A stretch of 17,567 bases of DNA from QHWT01 sp046734675 (GTDB lineage Bacteria; Acidobacteriota; Vicinamibacteria; Vicinamibacterales; 2-12-FULL-66-21): assembly GCA_046734675.1 (NCBI GenBank), contig JBKPRU010000278.1, forward strand, positions 1 through 17,567. Direction: 5' to 3'. Below are positions 1-7,468 of the stretch, piece after piece. A program made the position numbers and the translations under genes. How positions within the stretch are numbered: position 1 is the first letter of the stretch; each line of letters opens with the position of its first letter. The notes beneath the pieces were generated by a model. The model was not told the origin of the DNA, searched no databases, and saw nothing but the letters and a program-made list of their open reading frames with translations.

Positions 1-2203
1 GCGTCGTGCCGTCCGCTCGCGGGATGCGTTCGACGTACAACCGCGAGCCCGATGACAGAGACGCGGGCTGGACGGAGAACTCTCCGGCGGATCCGACGAG
101 CCCGTCGACTGTCGCCGCGCCCGCGCCGTGCCTGTCGCACGTCTCCGAGGGCGCGCTGGAGATCGGGAAGTAGTCCTCGAACACCATCGGCGCATCCGTG
201 GCCGCGGACGCTGACGCGAGCGCGTAGCCCTGGTCGTCGCCGTTGGTCACGGTACCGCCGAACAACGGATCGGGCACCCGCGCGTCGTGACGGCAGGCGT
301 CGGTCGCGAGCTTCCCGCTCAAGCGGCAGATCGCCACCTTCTCGACGTCGGACGGCGGCGCGTACCACGCCGCTTTGTCGCCCGCCGTCGCCTTCTTCAT
401 GAACTCCGCCCACGCCGGCACCGCGACGATGCTCGCGAAGCCGCGGTTCATGATCGGCATCGGCCGATCCATGCCGAACCAGACTCCGGCGACGAGATGC
501 GGCGTGTATCCGACGAACCAGGCGTCGGCGTAATCGTCGGTCGTGCCGGTCTTGCCGGCCGCCGGCAGCTTGAATCCAGCGGCGCCGACCGGTGTGGCCG
601 TCCCCGACTGGATGACGTCGGCCAGCATGCTCGACATCAGGAATGCCGTCGAGCGGTTCAAGACCGGCCGACGCGGCGGCGCCACATCCCAGAGCGTGCG
701 CCCGTCCTTGTCCTCCACGCGCACGACGAGATGCGGCGCCACCGCGATCCCTTGATTGGCAAAAACACCATACGCCGACGTGAGCTCGAGCAGCGTCACG
801 CCGCCGGTGCCGAGCGCCAGCGACGGCACCGACGGCAGCTCGGACGCGATGCCGAGGCGCTGCGCGTAGTACTCGGTCACGCTCAGCCCCACCTGCTGGA
901 GCAGCTGCGCCGCGGCGCGGTTGCTCGAAATCTTCAGCGCCGATCGCAGCGTGTACTCCGGCTCCTCGTGCTCGCCGCCGGGCAGCCATGGGCCCTGCGC
1001 GGTCATGATCGGCTCGTCGAGATTGCGCAGGATCGATCCAGGCGCATAGCCGCGCTCGAGCGCCGCCGCATAGATGATTGGCTTGAAGGCGGAGCCGGGC
1101 TGGCGGCGGGCCTGCGTCGCGCGGTCGAAGCTGCTCGCGGCGAAGTCGCGTCCGCCGACGATCGCGCGCACTTCACCCGAAGCCGGATCGATGGCGACGA
1201 GGCTGCCCTGCAGGTCGCGCGCCTTGGGACGGAGCTTCACGATCTGCGCGATGCGCGTCGCGATCGCGCGCTCGCCGTCGCACTGCATGGACGGGTCGTA
1301 ACCGGTGTAGACGCGCAGACCTCCGGTCAGCACCTTCTGCCCGCCGAAGCGCTCGGTCAACTCGCGGCGGACTTCTTCCTGAAAGTACTGCCCGCAGTCG
1401 CCATTGAGCGAGGCGGCCGCGGTGACGGCCGCGGGCGTGCCGCTCGTGCGCAGCGGCCGCACGACGGCCTGCCGGTACTCGTCGTCACTCAACTGTCCCG
1501 TGGCACGCATCAGACGCAGCACGAGATTGCGCCGCGCGAGCGCGCGCTTCGGTGCAGCCGACGGCGAGTAGCCGGACGGGGACCGGACGATCGCGGCGAG
1601 CAGCGCCGCTTCGTGCGGCTCCAGCGCCGACGCCGCCTTCCCGAAATAGCCACGCGACGCCGCTTCGACGCCGTAGTAGCCGTCGCCGAAGTACACCGTG
1701 TTGAGATACGCGCCGAGAATCGCGTTCTTCGAATAGCGCCGTTCCAATTGAACCGCGAGCACCGCCTCGCGAATCTTGCGATCGAACGTGCGCGCCGGGG
1801 TCAGCTGCTCGGCGCGCGCGAGCTGCTGCGTGATCGTGCTTCCCCCTTCGAGAATGCGGCCGGCCCGCCAGTTCCGCCACGCGGCCTTGAGGATGCGCTG
1901 CGGATCGAGGCCGTGATGCGAGAAGAAGCGCCGATCTTCCACGGCGAGAAACGCGCGCACGATGTGCGGCGACATCGCGTCGAGGGGCACGTCGATGCGC
2001 TGCTCCATGTAAAAGGAGAACGCCGGATGGTTGTTGCGGTCGTAGACGATCGTCGCCTGCGGTCGCGGCGCGATGCGCGCGAGGCCGGTCGCGCGCTCCA
2101 GCTCGCCGGCGAATCGCCACGCGAGCGCGAGCGCCGCCGCCGATCCCGTCCACACGATTACGGCGGACGTGAGCACGGCCGCGATCAGGATTCTTCGTCG
2201 CAT
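1..2203 (-). CDS. Class A penicillin-binding protein (PBP1A-type), 3' end outside window
   Basis: Bifunctional peptidoglycan synthase: a GT51 glycosyltransferase polymerises lipid II and a transpeptidase crosslinks the stem peptides, in the periplasm, anchored by one N-terminal membrane segment (about residues 5-28). The ATG at 2201-2203 opens a frame that stays open for 734 codons to the left edge. GT51 motifs visible are EDRRFF with catalytic E89, GGSTITQQ around residue 120, RKIRE at 142-146 and KNAILGAYLN from 159. The usual Glu after ILx in the last motif is Gly164, a mild deviation outside the catalytic pair. Transpeptidase motifs are SAFK with nucleophile S371, SSN at 426-428 and KTGTT with K551. 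Past the transpeptidase there is a Cys-containing segment (ICRLSGKLATDAC), as in many PBP1 proteins, then a Ser/Gly/Ala-rich tail. No clear Shine-Dalgarno precedes the start. The family is certain; the subclass is less so. Confidence 0.95.
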   Translation of the reverse strand, partial: MRRRILIAAVLTSAVIVWTGSAAALALAWRFAGELERATGLARIAPRPQATIVYDRNNHPAFSFYMEQRIDVPLDAMSPHIVRAFLAVEDRRFFSHHGLDPQRILKAAWRNWRAGRILEGGSTITQQLARAEQLTPARTFDRKIREAVLAVQLERRYSKNAILGAYLNTVYFGDGYYGVEAASRGYFGKAASALEPHEAALLAAIVRSPSGYSPSAAPKRALARRNLVLRLMRATGQLSDDEYRQAVVRPLRTSGTPAAVTAAASLNGDCGQYFQEEVRRELTERFGGQKVLTGGLRVYTGYDPSMQCDGERAIATRIAQIVKLRPKARDLQGSLVAIDPASGEVRAIVGGRDFAASSFDRATQARRQPGSAFKPIIYAAALERGYAPGSILRNLDEPIMTAQGPWLPGGEHEEPEYTLRSALKISSNRAAAQLLQQVGLSVTEYYAQRLGIASELPSVPSLALGTGGVTLLELTSAYGVFANQGIAVAPHLVVRVEDKDGRTLWDVAPPRRPVLNRSTAFLMSSMLADVIQSGTATPVGAAGFKLPAAGKTGTTDDYADAWFVGYTPHLVAGVWFGMDRPMPIMNRGFASIVAVPAWAEFMKKATAGDKAAWYAPPSDVEKVAICRLSGKLATDACRHDARVPDPLFGGTVTNGDDQGYALASASAATDAPMVFEDYFPISSAPSETCDRHGAGAATVDGLVGSAGEFSVQPASLSSGSRLYVERIPRADGTT

Positions 2204-2350
2204 GGTCACCGGCGCAGCAAAGGCAACGCAGGTGCCAGCGCGAATGGTTTCGTTACAGCGATTTGAGCGACGAGATTGGTCGCGCGCGTCACATTCCCAG
2301 CCCGGCAGCGCGAACGCGGCCGCGGCATGTACGTAGCGCACTACATATGC

Positions 2351-2370
2351 GGCGGGTCTAAAGACCCGCC
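2351..2370. repeat. Palindromic repeat, copy 1 (GGCGGGTCT-AA-AGACCCGCC)
   Basis: A perfect 9-bp inverted repeat with a 2-nt loop, followed by CTACAT. The same core recurs at 6497-6521, 12690-12708 and 12739-12758. It lies downstream of the cytochrome gene. No T-tract follows on either strand, so it is not a classical intrinsic terminator. Confidence 0.85.
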
Positions 2371-2390
2371 CTACATGGTGCAGGTGTTAG

Positions 2391-2410
2391 GGCGCCTCTT
2401 CAGAGGCGCC
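2391..2410. repeat. Second palindrome of related design (GGCGCCTCT-TC-AGAGGCGCC)
   Basis: A perfect 9-bp stem with a 2-nt loop, 20 bp downstream of copy 1 and 17 bp from the cytochrome stop codon. It shares the overall design of the other copies (stem ending TCT, two loop bases, AGA) but the outer stem bases differ in a compensated way. That suggests a structured element family rather than chance sequence identity. Confidence 0.75.
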
Positions 2411-2427
2411 GAATTGGAATGCTGGCT

Positions 2428-2886
2428 CTACTGGATGGTGTCGCGCATCTTCTCCGACCACGCGCACAGCGTCTGAACGTCGGTGGAGGAGAGCTTGGCG
2501 GTTGGATGCAGCCACAGGTACTTGCGCATCGGCATGCGGCCGCGCTTGGTGAGGCTGCAGACGCCGCCGAGCAGCTTGTCCTGGTCGTCGGGATCGATCG
2601 CGGTCCACTCCGAGTAGTTGAAGTGGTCGCGCCCTTCGCGCACGTCGTAGGCGAGCAGCCACGATGCGGGCGCGACCTGGCTGTAGATTGGCCACACGGT
2701 CTCGTTCGAATGACAATCGCGGCACGCGCGGCTGAAGATCCGCGCGACCTCGGGCGTCGCGTGCTTCATCAAATTCGCCGACGGGTCGGCCACCGGATTG
2801 GTTCGCGCCGGCCGAACGAACTGGATGAGGACGAACAGGACGAGGATCGAGACGAGGAACCAGCGGAGGTACCGGGCTGCGCGCAT
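2428..2886 (-). CDS. Membrane-anchored haem_bd-family c-type cytochrome
   Basis: A 152-residue protein with a short basic N-terminus and one hydrophobic segment (about residues 9-24) that would anchor it in the inner membrane with the rest in the periplasm. The haem attachment site CRDCH is at residues 55-59 and sits in the family context CxxCHSNET-WP, followed by APASW and DVREGRDHFNYSEW, which matches the haem_bd domain (PF14376-type). A Met-rich stretch (RMPMRKY) and His residues further on could supply the distal ligand. It is the last gene of the sigma/FecR operon, 9 nt after the FecR stop, so it is probably an output of that switch. Its electron partner cannot be read from the sequence. 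Confidence 0.9.
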   Translation of the reverse strand: MRAARYLRWFLVSILVLFVLIQFVRPARTNPVADPSANLMKHATPEVARIFSRACRDCHSNETVWPIYSQVAPASWLLAYDVREGRDHFNYSEWTAIDPDDQDKLLGGVCSLTKRGRMPMRKYLWLHPTAKLSSTDVQTLCAWSEKMRDTIQ

Positions 2887-2895
2887 GGCTACAGG

Positions 2896-3918
2896 CTATT
2901 CCCGCCAGGGACTTTTCCAGACGCGCCACCATGACGCGCTGTCGAGGCCAAGCTCGTTCCACCACGCGTCGAGCGCGCGCCGGTCCGCGCGCGCGATCGC
3001 GTCCCGCGAGGCCGCGGCCGGCGGCGGGACCAGGGTGGCGAGCCGATCGTACACCTTCGCGCGTTCCTCTGCGCTGCCCCGCGACAGCAGGTGCCACAGG
3101 GTCAGGCCGTCGCGCGGCCGCGCCGCGGCAAGCAACGCGTCGAGCGCCTCGCGCCGCCGCGGATCGTTCGGCGCCGAGAAGTCGAGCACGGGCAGGGCTC
3201 GGTCGAAGTCAGCCGGCGCGTCCGCGAAACGCGGGGTGCCGGGGCCAAAGCCCGGACGGGTCGCGCACACCGCCCCTGCCGGGATGAACGACTCGCGCCC
3301 GTCATATTCGAACGCGACCCAGCCGTGGGTGACGCGAATCATGCCGGCCCCGGCGGCATCGACGTCGAGCGTGTACGCGCACCCGAGATCGATTGCCGTT
3401 GCCGACGGCGTGTTGACGAAGAAGTAGCGGGGCGGCGCCCAGATCTGCGCCGCGATGCGGCCGCGATCGAGCGCCATGCGATGTTCGCCAGGACGCGACT
3501 GCATCAGCCGCACGCGGCTATTGGGCTCGACGTCGACGCGCCCGATCTGTCCGACCGCGATCCGCGCGCGCGACTGCGCGTCGGTCGTGAGCACCTGGCC
3601 GACGCCGAGCTTCGACGGCCCGTTGACCGGCGCCCCGGCGACGGCGGGCTTTCCCGCGAGTGACTGGACCGACCACGCTCCCGCGCTGCGCGACGCATAC
3701 GACAGCCACGCCGCGCTGACGACGAGCATCAGCGAGGCGGCCGCGGTGAGCACCGGCAGCACCACGCGCCAGACGCGGCGCCGCGGCATTCGGAGCGGCA
3801 GCGGCGGCGGCGTCCCGCGATGCGCGTACGGCGCCAGCAGCGCCTCGAGGCGCGCGATCTCCGGATCGGGCGTACCCGTCGCGCTCCACAAATAATCGTC
3901 GCGCGTGTCGTCGCTCAT
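2896..3918 (-). CDS. FecR-domain transmembrane protein, probable anti-sigma regulator
   Basis: A 340-residue protein. The cytoplasmic N-terminus (about residues 1-48) begins with a DDYLW...DPEIARLEALLAPY stretch seen in FecR-like anti-sigma proteins. A membrane helix follows at about 49-73, and then a periplasmic FecR-like beta-rich region (about 81-225) with the usual GxVxVExNSRVRL-type core and AIDLGCAYTLDVD motif. The C-terminal 100 residues look helical (HLLSRGSAEERAKVYDRLA). The ATG overlaps the stop of the sigma gene by four bases (ATGA), so the two are translationally coupled. By analogy with FecR/FecI it would hold or activate the sigma factor in response to an envelope signal. There is no TonB receptor in this operon, so this is not a classical iron-uptake cassette. 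Confidence 0.88.
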   Translation of the reverse strand: MSDDTRDDYLWSATGTPDPEIARLEALLAPYAHRGTPPPLPLRMPRRRVWRVVLPVLTAAASLMLVVSAAWLSYASRSAGAWSVQSLAGKPAVAGAPVNGPSKLGVGQVLTTDAQSRARIAVGQIGRVDVEPNSRVRLMQSRPGEHRMALDRGRIAAQIWAPPRYFFVNTPSATAIDLGCAYTLDVDAAGAGMIRVTHGWVAFEYDGRESFIPAGAVCATRPGFGPGTPRFADAPADFDRALPVLDFSAPNDPRRREALDALLAAARPRDGLTLWHLLSRGSAEERAKVYDRLATLVPPPAAASRDAIARADRRALDAWWNELGLDSASWWRVWKSPWRE

Positions 3919-4511
3919 CGTTGCAGTTTCTCGCGCAGCAGCTTCATCCCGCGGTGCAGGTTCACGCGCACCGACGCCGGCGTCAGCCCCGTGCGCATCG
4001 CAATCTCCGGCCCGCTCAACCCTTCGACGAGGCGCATCACCAGCGTCTCGCGATACGCCTCGGGCAGCGCGCGAATCGCGTCGAGCGCCGCGCGCGCCTC
4101 CGCGCGCTTCGACGCATCGTCAGCGATCGGCACGTCCTCGGGCAGCTCGACGAACTCGGCGGGACGGCGGTGAAAGTCCATGGCGCGGTTGCGCGTGATC
4201 ACGACCAGCCAGCCGCCGAACGCCGCCGGATCGCGCAGGTCGTCGAGGCGGCGCCAGGCGGTGAGAAACACGTCCTGCACGAGATCCTCGGCATGCTCCG
4301 GGCCGACGCGCGCGACCAGCAGCCCGTGCACCACGCGCGCGTAGCGCTCGTACAGCGACGTGAACGCGGCGCGATCGCCGTCACGCGCCGCCGACACCAG
4401 CCGGCCGTCGTCGGCGGCGTGCCCCGCCGCAAACCGCTCGGCGTGGGGCCCCGCCGGAAGGGCTGTCGTGCCGTCTGCCACGAGCTCCACTGTTCGAAGG
4501 ACGTCGGACAT
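3915..4511 (-). CDS. ECF-family RNA polymerase sigma factor
   Basis: A 198-residue group 4 sigma factor. The sigma-2 region spans about residues 45-115 with the core-binding motif DLVQDVFLTAWRRL at 77-90. The sigma-4 region spans about 140-196, with LPEAYRETLVMR and a helix-turn-helix around GLSGPEIAMRTGLTPASVRVNLHRG. The first 30 residues are an extra, low-complexity N-terminus; a start further in cannot be excluded, but there is no better Met before the sigma-2 region. It is the first gene of a three-gene operon with FecR and the haem_bd cytochrome, and its activity is probably controlled by the FecR protein. Confidence 0.95.
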   Translation of the reverse strand: MSDVLRTVELVADGTTALPAGPHAERFAAGHAADDGRLVSAARDGDRAAFTSLYERYARVVHGLLVARVGPEHAEDLVQDVFLTAWRRLDDLRDPAAFGGWLVVITRNRAMDFHRRPAEFVELPEDVPIADDASKRAEARAALDAIRALPEAYRETLVMRLVEGLSGPEIAMRTGLTPASVRVNLHRGMKLLREKLQR

Positions 4512-4684
4512 CGCGCGGTGTTAACGCTGTCGCGTGTCAGGCTCCAGCCTTCTGGCTCCGGGCTTCAAGCCTCCGGCGCGTAAAGGCCTCAGGCGCTCCG
4601 AGTTCGAGGCTCAGCCTGGGCCCGAAGCCTGAGGCCTGACGCCCGAAGCCTGACTTCGGGCGCCGAATTATCCAGGGCGCCCTT
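4512..4684. repeat. Low-complexity, repeat-rich divergent spacer
   Basis: This region between divergent genes is made of variants of short words such as GGCTTCAAGCCT, GAAGCCTGA and GGCCTCAGGC. CCCGAAGCCTGA occurs twice (4621-4632 and 4642-4653). A perfect 9-bp hairpin, CGCCCGAAG-cctga-CTTCGGGCG, lies at 4640-4662. It contains no coding sequence that I can support. Confidence 0.7.
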
Positions 4685-4690
4685 TATAAT
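4685..4690 (+). promoter_or_regulatory. Consensus -10 box (TATAAT) for the secreted-protein gene
   Basis: A perfect TATAAT 35 nt before the start codon, in otherwise GC-rich sequence. It would place transcription start near 4697 and give a leader of about 29 nt. The position expected for -35 (4662-4667) holds GCCGAA, a poor match, and overlaps the edge of the 4640-4662 hairpin, so an activator or extended contacts may be needed. Confidence 0.5.
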
Positions 4691-4716
4691 GGACCATCCT
4701 GCACAGCTCCCCCTAC

Positions 4717-4722
4717 GGAGGG
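4717..4722 (+). promoter_or_regulatory. Shine-Dalgarno for the 4726 start
   Basis: GGAGGG directly before ATG at 4726 (4 nt between GGAGG and ATG, slightly short). It supports this start over the internal Met at residue 5. Confidence 0.7.
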
Positions 4723-4725
4723 TTC

Positions 4726-5703
4726 ATGAATCGTGTGATGAAGATCTGCGCCGTGGCGCTGCCGGTGGTAGCGCTGGCGACTGCGCCGGTGTCGGCGGAC
4801 GTGAAGACGAAGGACAAGTCGCAGTTCAAGCTCGAGGGCATGCTCGGCCGCGTGGTGAATATGTTCGGCGGCAAAGCGGCCAAAGAAGGCGTCGTCGGAA
4901 CGACCGCCGTGAAGGGCAATCGCAAGGCCATCCTCAACGAGTCGACGGGGCAGATCATCGACCTGTCGGAAGAAAAGGTCTACGACCTCGACCTGAAGAA
5001 GAAGACCTACACGGTCACCACGTTCGAGGAGATCCGCCGCCGCATGCGCGAAGAGGCGGAGAAGGCGAAACAGCAAGCCGACAAGGAACAACCCGGCGAG
5101 CGGCAGGAAGAAAAGCCGAAGAAGGAGCTCGAGGTCGACTTCGACGTGAAGGACACCGGCAACAAGAAGCAGATCGCCGGCTACGACACCCAGGAGAAGA
5201 TCATCACGGTCACGGTGCGCGAGAAGGGCAAGACGCTCGAGGAGGGCGGCGGACTCGTGATGACGAGCAACTCGTGGTACGGCCCGACGATCCCCGAGCT
5301 CAAGGAGATTTACGAATTCGATCTCCGCTATGCCAAGGCGCTCGCCGGACCTGAGGCCGTCGCACAGGCGCAGCAGCTCGCGGCCGCGATCGCGATGTTC
5401 CCGGCGATGCAGAGCGCGATGGGCCGCATGCAGGCGGAAGGATCGAAGCTCCAGGGCACGCCGCTCGAGACCACGACGGTGTTCGAGTCGGTCAAGAGCA
5501 AGGAGCAGCTCGCCCAGGCGCAGCAGCAGCAGAACGGCGGCGGCGGCGGCATCAGCGGCATGCTCGCCCGCAAGATGATGAAGAAGGAAGAGCCGAAGGC
5601 GCGCTCCACGATCGTGACGGTGCACAACGAGTATCTCGAGGTGGCCAAGAGCGTGGACGCCTCGGATCTGGCGGTCCCACCGGATTTCAAAGAGAAGAAG
5701 TAG
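4726..5703 (+). CDS. Secreted protein of unknown function, coiled and Gln/Gly-rich
   Basis: 325 residues with a clear signal peptide (hydrophobic core about 7-20, likely cleavage after VSA at residue 24) and no lipobox, so it is probably periplasmic or exported. The N-terminal half carries a strand-like pattern (AILNESTGQIIDL, VYDLDLKKKTYTVTTF) that resembles DUF4412/LolA-type beta sheets; that resemblance is only my reading. A highly charged linker (about 100-137) separates it from a second part with SNSWYGPTIPELKEIYEFDLR, then Ala/Gln helices (about 205-240), a QQQQ-N-GGGGG tract (267-275) and a C-terminal domain ending in FKEKK. The gene is preceded by a perfect -10 box and a Shine-Dalgarno. 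Its last 17 nt overlap the 3' end of the convergent kinase gene. I assign no function. Confidence 0.88.
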   Translation: MNRVMKICAVALPVVALATAPVSADVKTKDKSQFKLEGMLGRVVNMFGGKAAKEGVVGTTAVKGNRKAILNESTGQIIDLSEEKVYDLDLKKKTYTVTTFEEIRRRMREEAEKAKQQADKEQPGERQEEKPKKELEVDFDVKDTGNKKQIAGYDTQEKIITVTVREKGKTLEEGGGLVMTSNSWYGPTIPELKEIYEFDLRYAKALAGPEAVAQAQQLAAAIAMFPAMQSAMGRMQAEGSKLQGTPLETTTVFESVKSKEQLAQAQQQQNGGGGGISGMLARKMMKKEEPKARSTIVTVHNEYLEVAKSVDASDLAVPPDFKEKK

Positions 5704-6463
5704 CGGCGCGCGGCAGATAAATCGTGAAGCGGGTGCCGCGGCCGGGATCGGACGACACGTCGATCCAACCGCCGCTCTGCTTCACGATCCCGTAGGCCGT
5801 GGCCAGCCCGAGCCCGGTCCCCCGCCCCTGTTCCTTGGTCGTGAAGAACGGCTCGAAGATGTTGCGCTGCACGTCTTCCGACATGCCGGTTCCCGTGTCT
5901 TCGACGGTGACGCACACGTAAGACCCGGTGCCCGTTCCCGCAAGCGCCGCCGCGCTGTCCCCCGTCACCTCTTCGTTCCGCGTCCGCACCGACAACTGCC
6001 CTCCCTCCGGCATCGCGTCGCGCGCGTTCGCGGCGAGGTTCAACAGCACGTGTTCGAGCTGACCGGGATCCGCCGAGACCCAGCCCACGCCGGCATCGAG
6101 ATCGAGCCGGACCTCGATATCGCTCGTCACCAGGCGGGTGATGAGGGGCGCAATGGTTTCGATGACTTGATTGGGATTGAACTCGCGCGGACGCAGGACC
6201 TGGCGCCGGCTGAACGCCAGCAGCTGCCTGGTCAGGCTGGCGGCGCGCTCGGCCGCGCGCTTGATCTCGAGGACGTCAGCGCGCGCGGGACTGGCCGGGC
6301 CGATCTCGTCGAGCACGAGGTCGACGTAGCCGAAGATCGCGGTGAGCGCGTTGTTGAAGTCGTGCGCGATGCCGCCTGCGAGGCGCCCGATCGCTTCCAT
6401 CTTCTGCGCTTCGAGAAGCGCATCGTCCCGGCGCGGCGCTTCATTGTCGCCCACGCCGAGCAT
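5687..6463 (-). CDS. Orphan soluble histidine kinase (HisKA + HATPase, NtrB-like)
   Basis: 258 residues comprising only the transmitter of a two-component kinase. The HisKA helix has GRLAGGIAHDFNNALTAI with phospho-acceptor H34, followed by a dimerisation helix to about 90. The ATPase domain shows the N box LNLAANARDAM (141-151), G1 box VEDTGTGM (187-194), F box FEPFFTTK (203-210) and G2 box GRGTGLGLATAYG (213-225). There is no transmembrane segment, PAS or receiver domain, so the input must come from a partner protein or an upstream fragment. No response regulator gene is adjacent. The ATG at 6461-6463 has no clear Shine-Dalgarno. The 3' end overlaps the convergent secreted-protein gene by 17 nt. 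Confidence 0.93.
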   Translation of the reverse strand: MLGVGDNEAPRRDDALLEAQKMEAIGRLAGGIAHDFNNALTAIFGYVDLVLDEIGPASPARADVLEIKRAAERAASLTRQLLAFSRRQVLRPREFNPNQVIETIAPLITRLVTSDIEVRLDLDAGVGWVSADPGQLEHVLLNLAANARDAMPEGGQLSVRTRNEEVTGDSAAALAGTGTGSYVCVTVEDTGTGMSEDVQRNIFEPFFTTKEQGRGTGLGLATAYGIVKQSGGWIDVSSDPGRGTRFTIYLPRAATSSL

Positions 6464-6496
6464 TGTAGCGCGCGCGATCCGTGCGCGCGCGGGATT

Positions 6497-6555
6497 GGCG
6501 GGTCTAAACTAAAGACCCGCCCTACATCTGTCACACGCGTGATCGTCCGACAACC
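6497..6555. repeat. Dispersed repeat, copy 2, inverted relative to the 12648 copy
   Basis: Contains the GGCGGGTCT / AGACCCGCC stem (6497-6505 and 6513-6521) with the loop lengthened to 7 nt, apparently by duplication of CTAAA/TTTAG. CTACATCTGTCACACGCG follows, then TCCGACAACC. The whole block is the reverse complement of 12648-12708 apart from small insertions. It lies directly downstream of the M56 peptidase gene; the stretch up to its stop (6556-6574) is made of CCGGCAAC / CCGCAACC units. Confidence 0.75.
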
Positions 6556-6574
6556 GGCAACCCGCAACCGGCAA

Positions 6575-7468
6575 CTACTTGCGGCGCTCACTCTTCACGA
6601 GCGCCGTCATCACCTGCCCCTGCTCGTACCCGGACAGCCGATCCGCCGCCTCGAGATACGCGTCCTTCAAATCGCCGGTCAACACGTGCACGCTGGCAAC
6701 CGTTTGCAGCACCTGCGACAAATCGTAGCCGCCCATGTCGCGCGCGGAGTTCAGGACGGCCAGCACGGTGTCGTGGCTGGCGTCGCGGCGCCGCGAGACG
6801 GCCTCGAGCACCTGGCGCCGTTCGTAATTCGACTCGATGCCGTTGGCGGCCTTGAAGAACGGCGCGCGCGCGCTCCCCTCGATGCTGCCCTTCTGCAGCA
6901 CCTCCTGCAGGAACTGCGACGTTTCGTAGGCGCTGCCCATGTCGCCGGCGTAATTGAGCGCGTCGGCAATCGTCGCGGCATCGGGCGTTCCGCGCAGCGA
7001 GGCGCGCAGGACCTGGTGCCGCTCGTAATCGCTGTCGATCGACCCGACCGCCTTGAAGAAGAGCGGACGCGTGCGCTCGTCGAGTGGTTGCTGCTGCATC
7101 AGCTGCTGGAGCAGCTGCGACAGCTCGTAATCGGAGTCGATCGAGGTCGCGTTCGCCAGGAGCAACGCCGCGATCGACGAGCTGACCGGGCCCTTGTCGA
7201 GCATCTTCGAATAGACGCGCCGCAGCTCGTAGTCCGACTCGATGTTCCCGGCCGCGGTGAAGTAGGCGGCGCGCGACGCTTCGTCGGCCGGGAGCTTATC
7301 GGCAATCGCAATCAGGAGCGTGGCCAGCTCGTAGTTCGAGCTCACCTCGTTGCCGGCCTGCGTCAGCACCGCGCGATACTGTTCCGGCGTGAGCGTCGCT
7401 TGCTTCAGCAGCTCGGCGAAGTAGATCCGCTTGACGTAGCTGCTGTCGATGCGCGAAATCTCCGCGAG
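6575..7468 (-). repeat. Nine tandem ~34-residue protein repeats (SDYE repeats) within the M56 gene
   Basis: The signature tyrosine falls at residues 700, 735, 769, 803, 837, 870, 904, 937 and 970, a spacing of 33-35. Consensus is roughly A-x-x-I-[DE]-S-[DN]-Y-E-x-x-x-[VL]-L, followed by a helix of hydrophobic and charged residues. The DNA copies are diverged, so this is an old protein repeat, probably an alpha-solenoid, not a recent DNA expansion. Confidence 0.85.

Larger units (their letters stand above)
2204..2427. other. Intergenic spacer with stacked palindromes
   Basis: This spacer separates the 3' end of the sigma/FecR/cytochrome operon from the start of the PBP gene; both are on the minus strand. 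It holds two perfect 9-bp hairpins (2351-2370 and 2391-2410) and a smaller GTAG-cgca-CTAC dyad at 2333-2344. The near-identical strings CTACATATGC (2341-2350) and CTACATGGTGC (2371-2381) flank the first hairpin. I could not recognise a promoter for the PBP gene. Confidence 0.6.

Noticed and set aside
287..2266. A 659-codon plus-strand open frame opposite the PBP gene
   Set aside because: The composition is that of an antisense shadow (Arg-rich, no motifs); all GT51 and transpeptidase motifs are on the minus strand.
2351..2410. Hairpins as classical rho-independent terminators
   Set aside because: The stems are strong and well placed, but no run of T follows on either strand, so I list them as repeats.
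4512..4725. CRISPR-like or tandem repeat array between the divergent genes
   Set aside because: The repeated words are short, degenerate and irregularly spaced, with no equal-length spacers.
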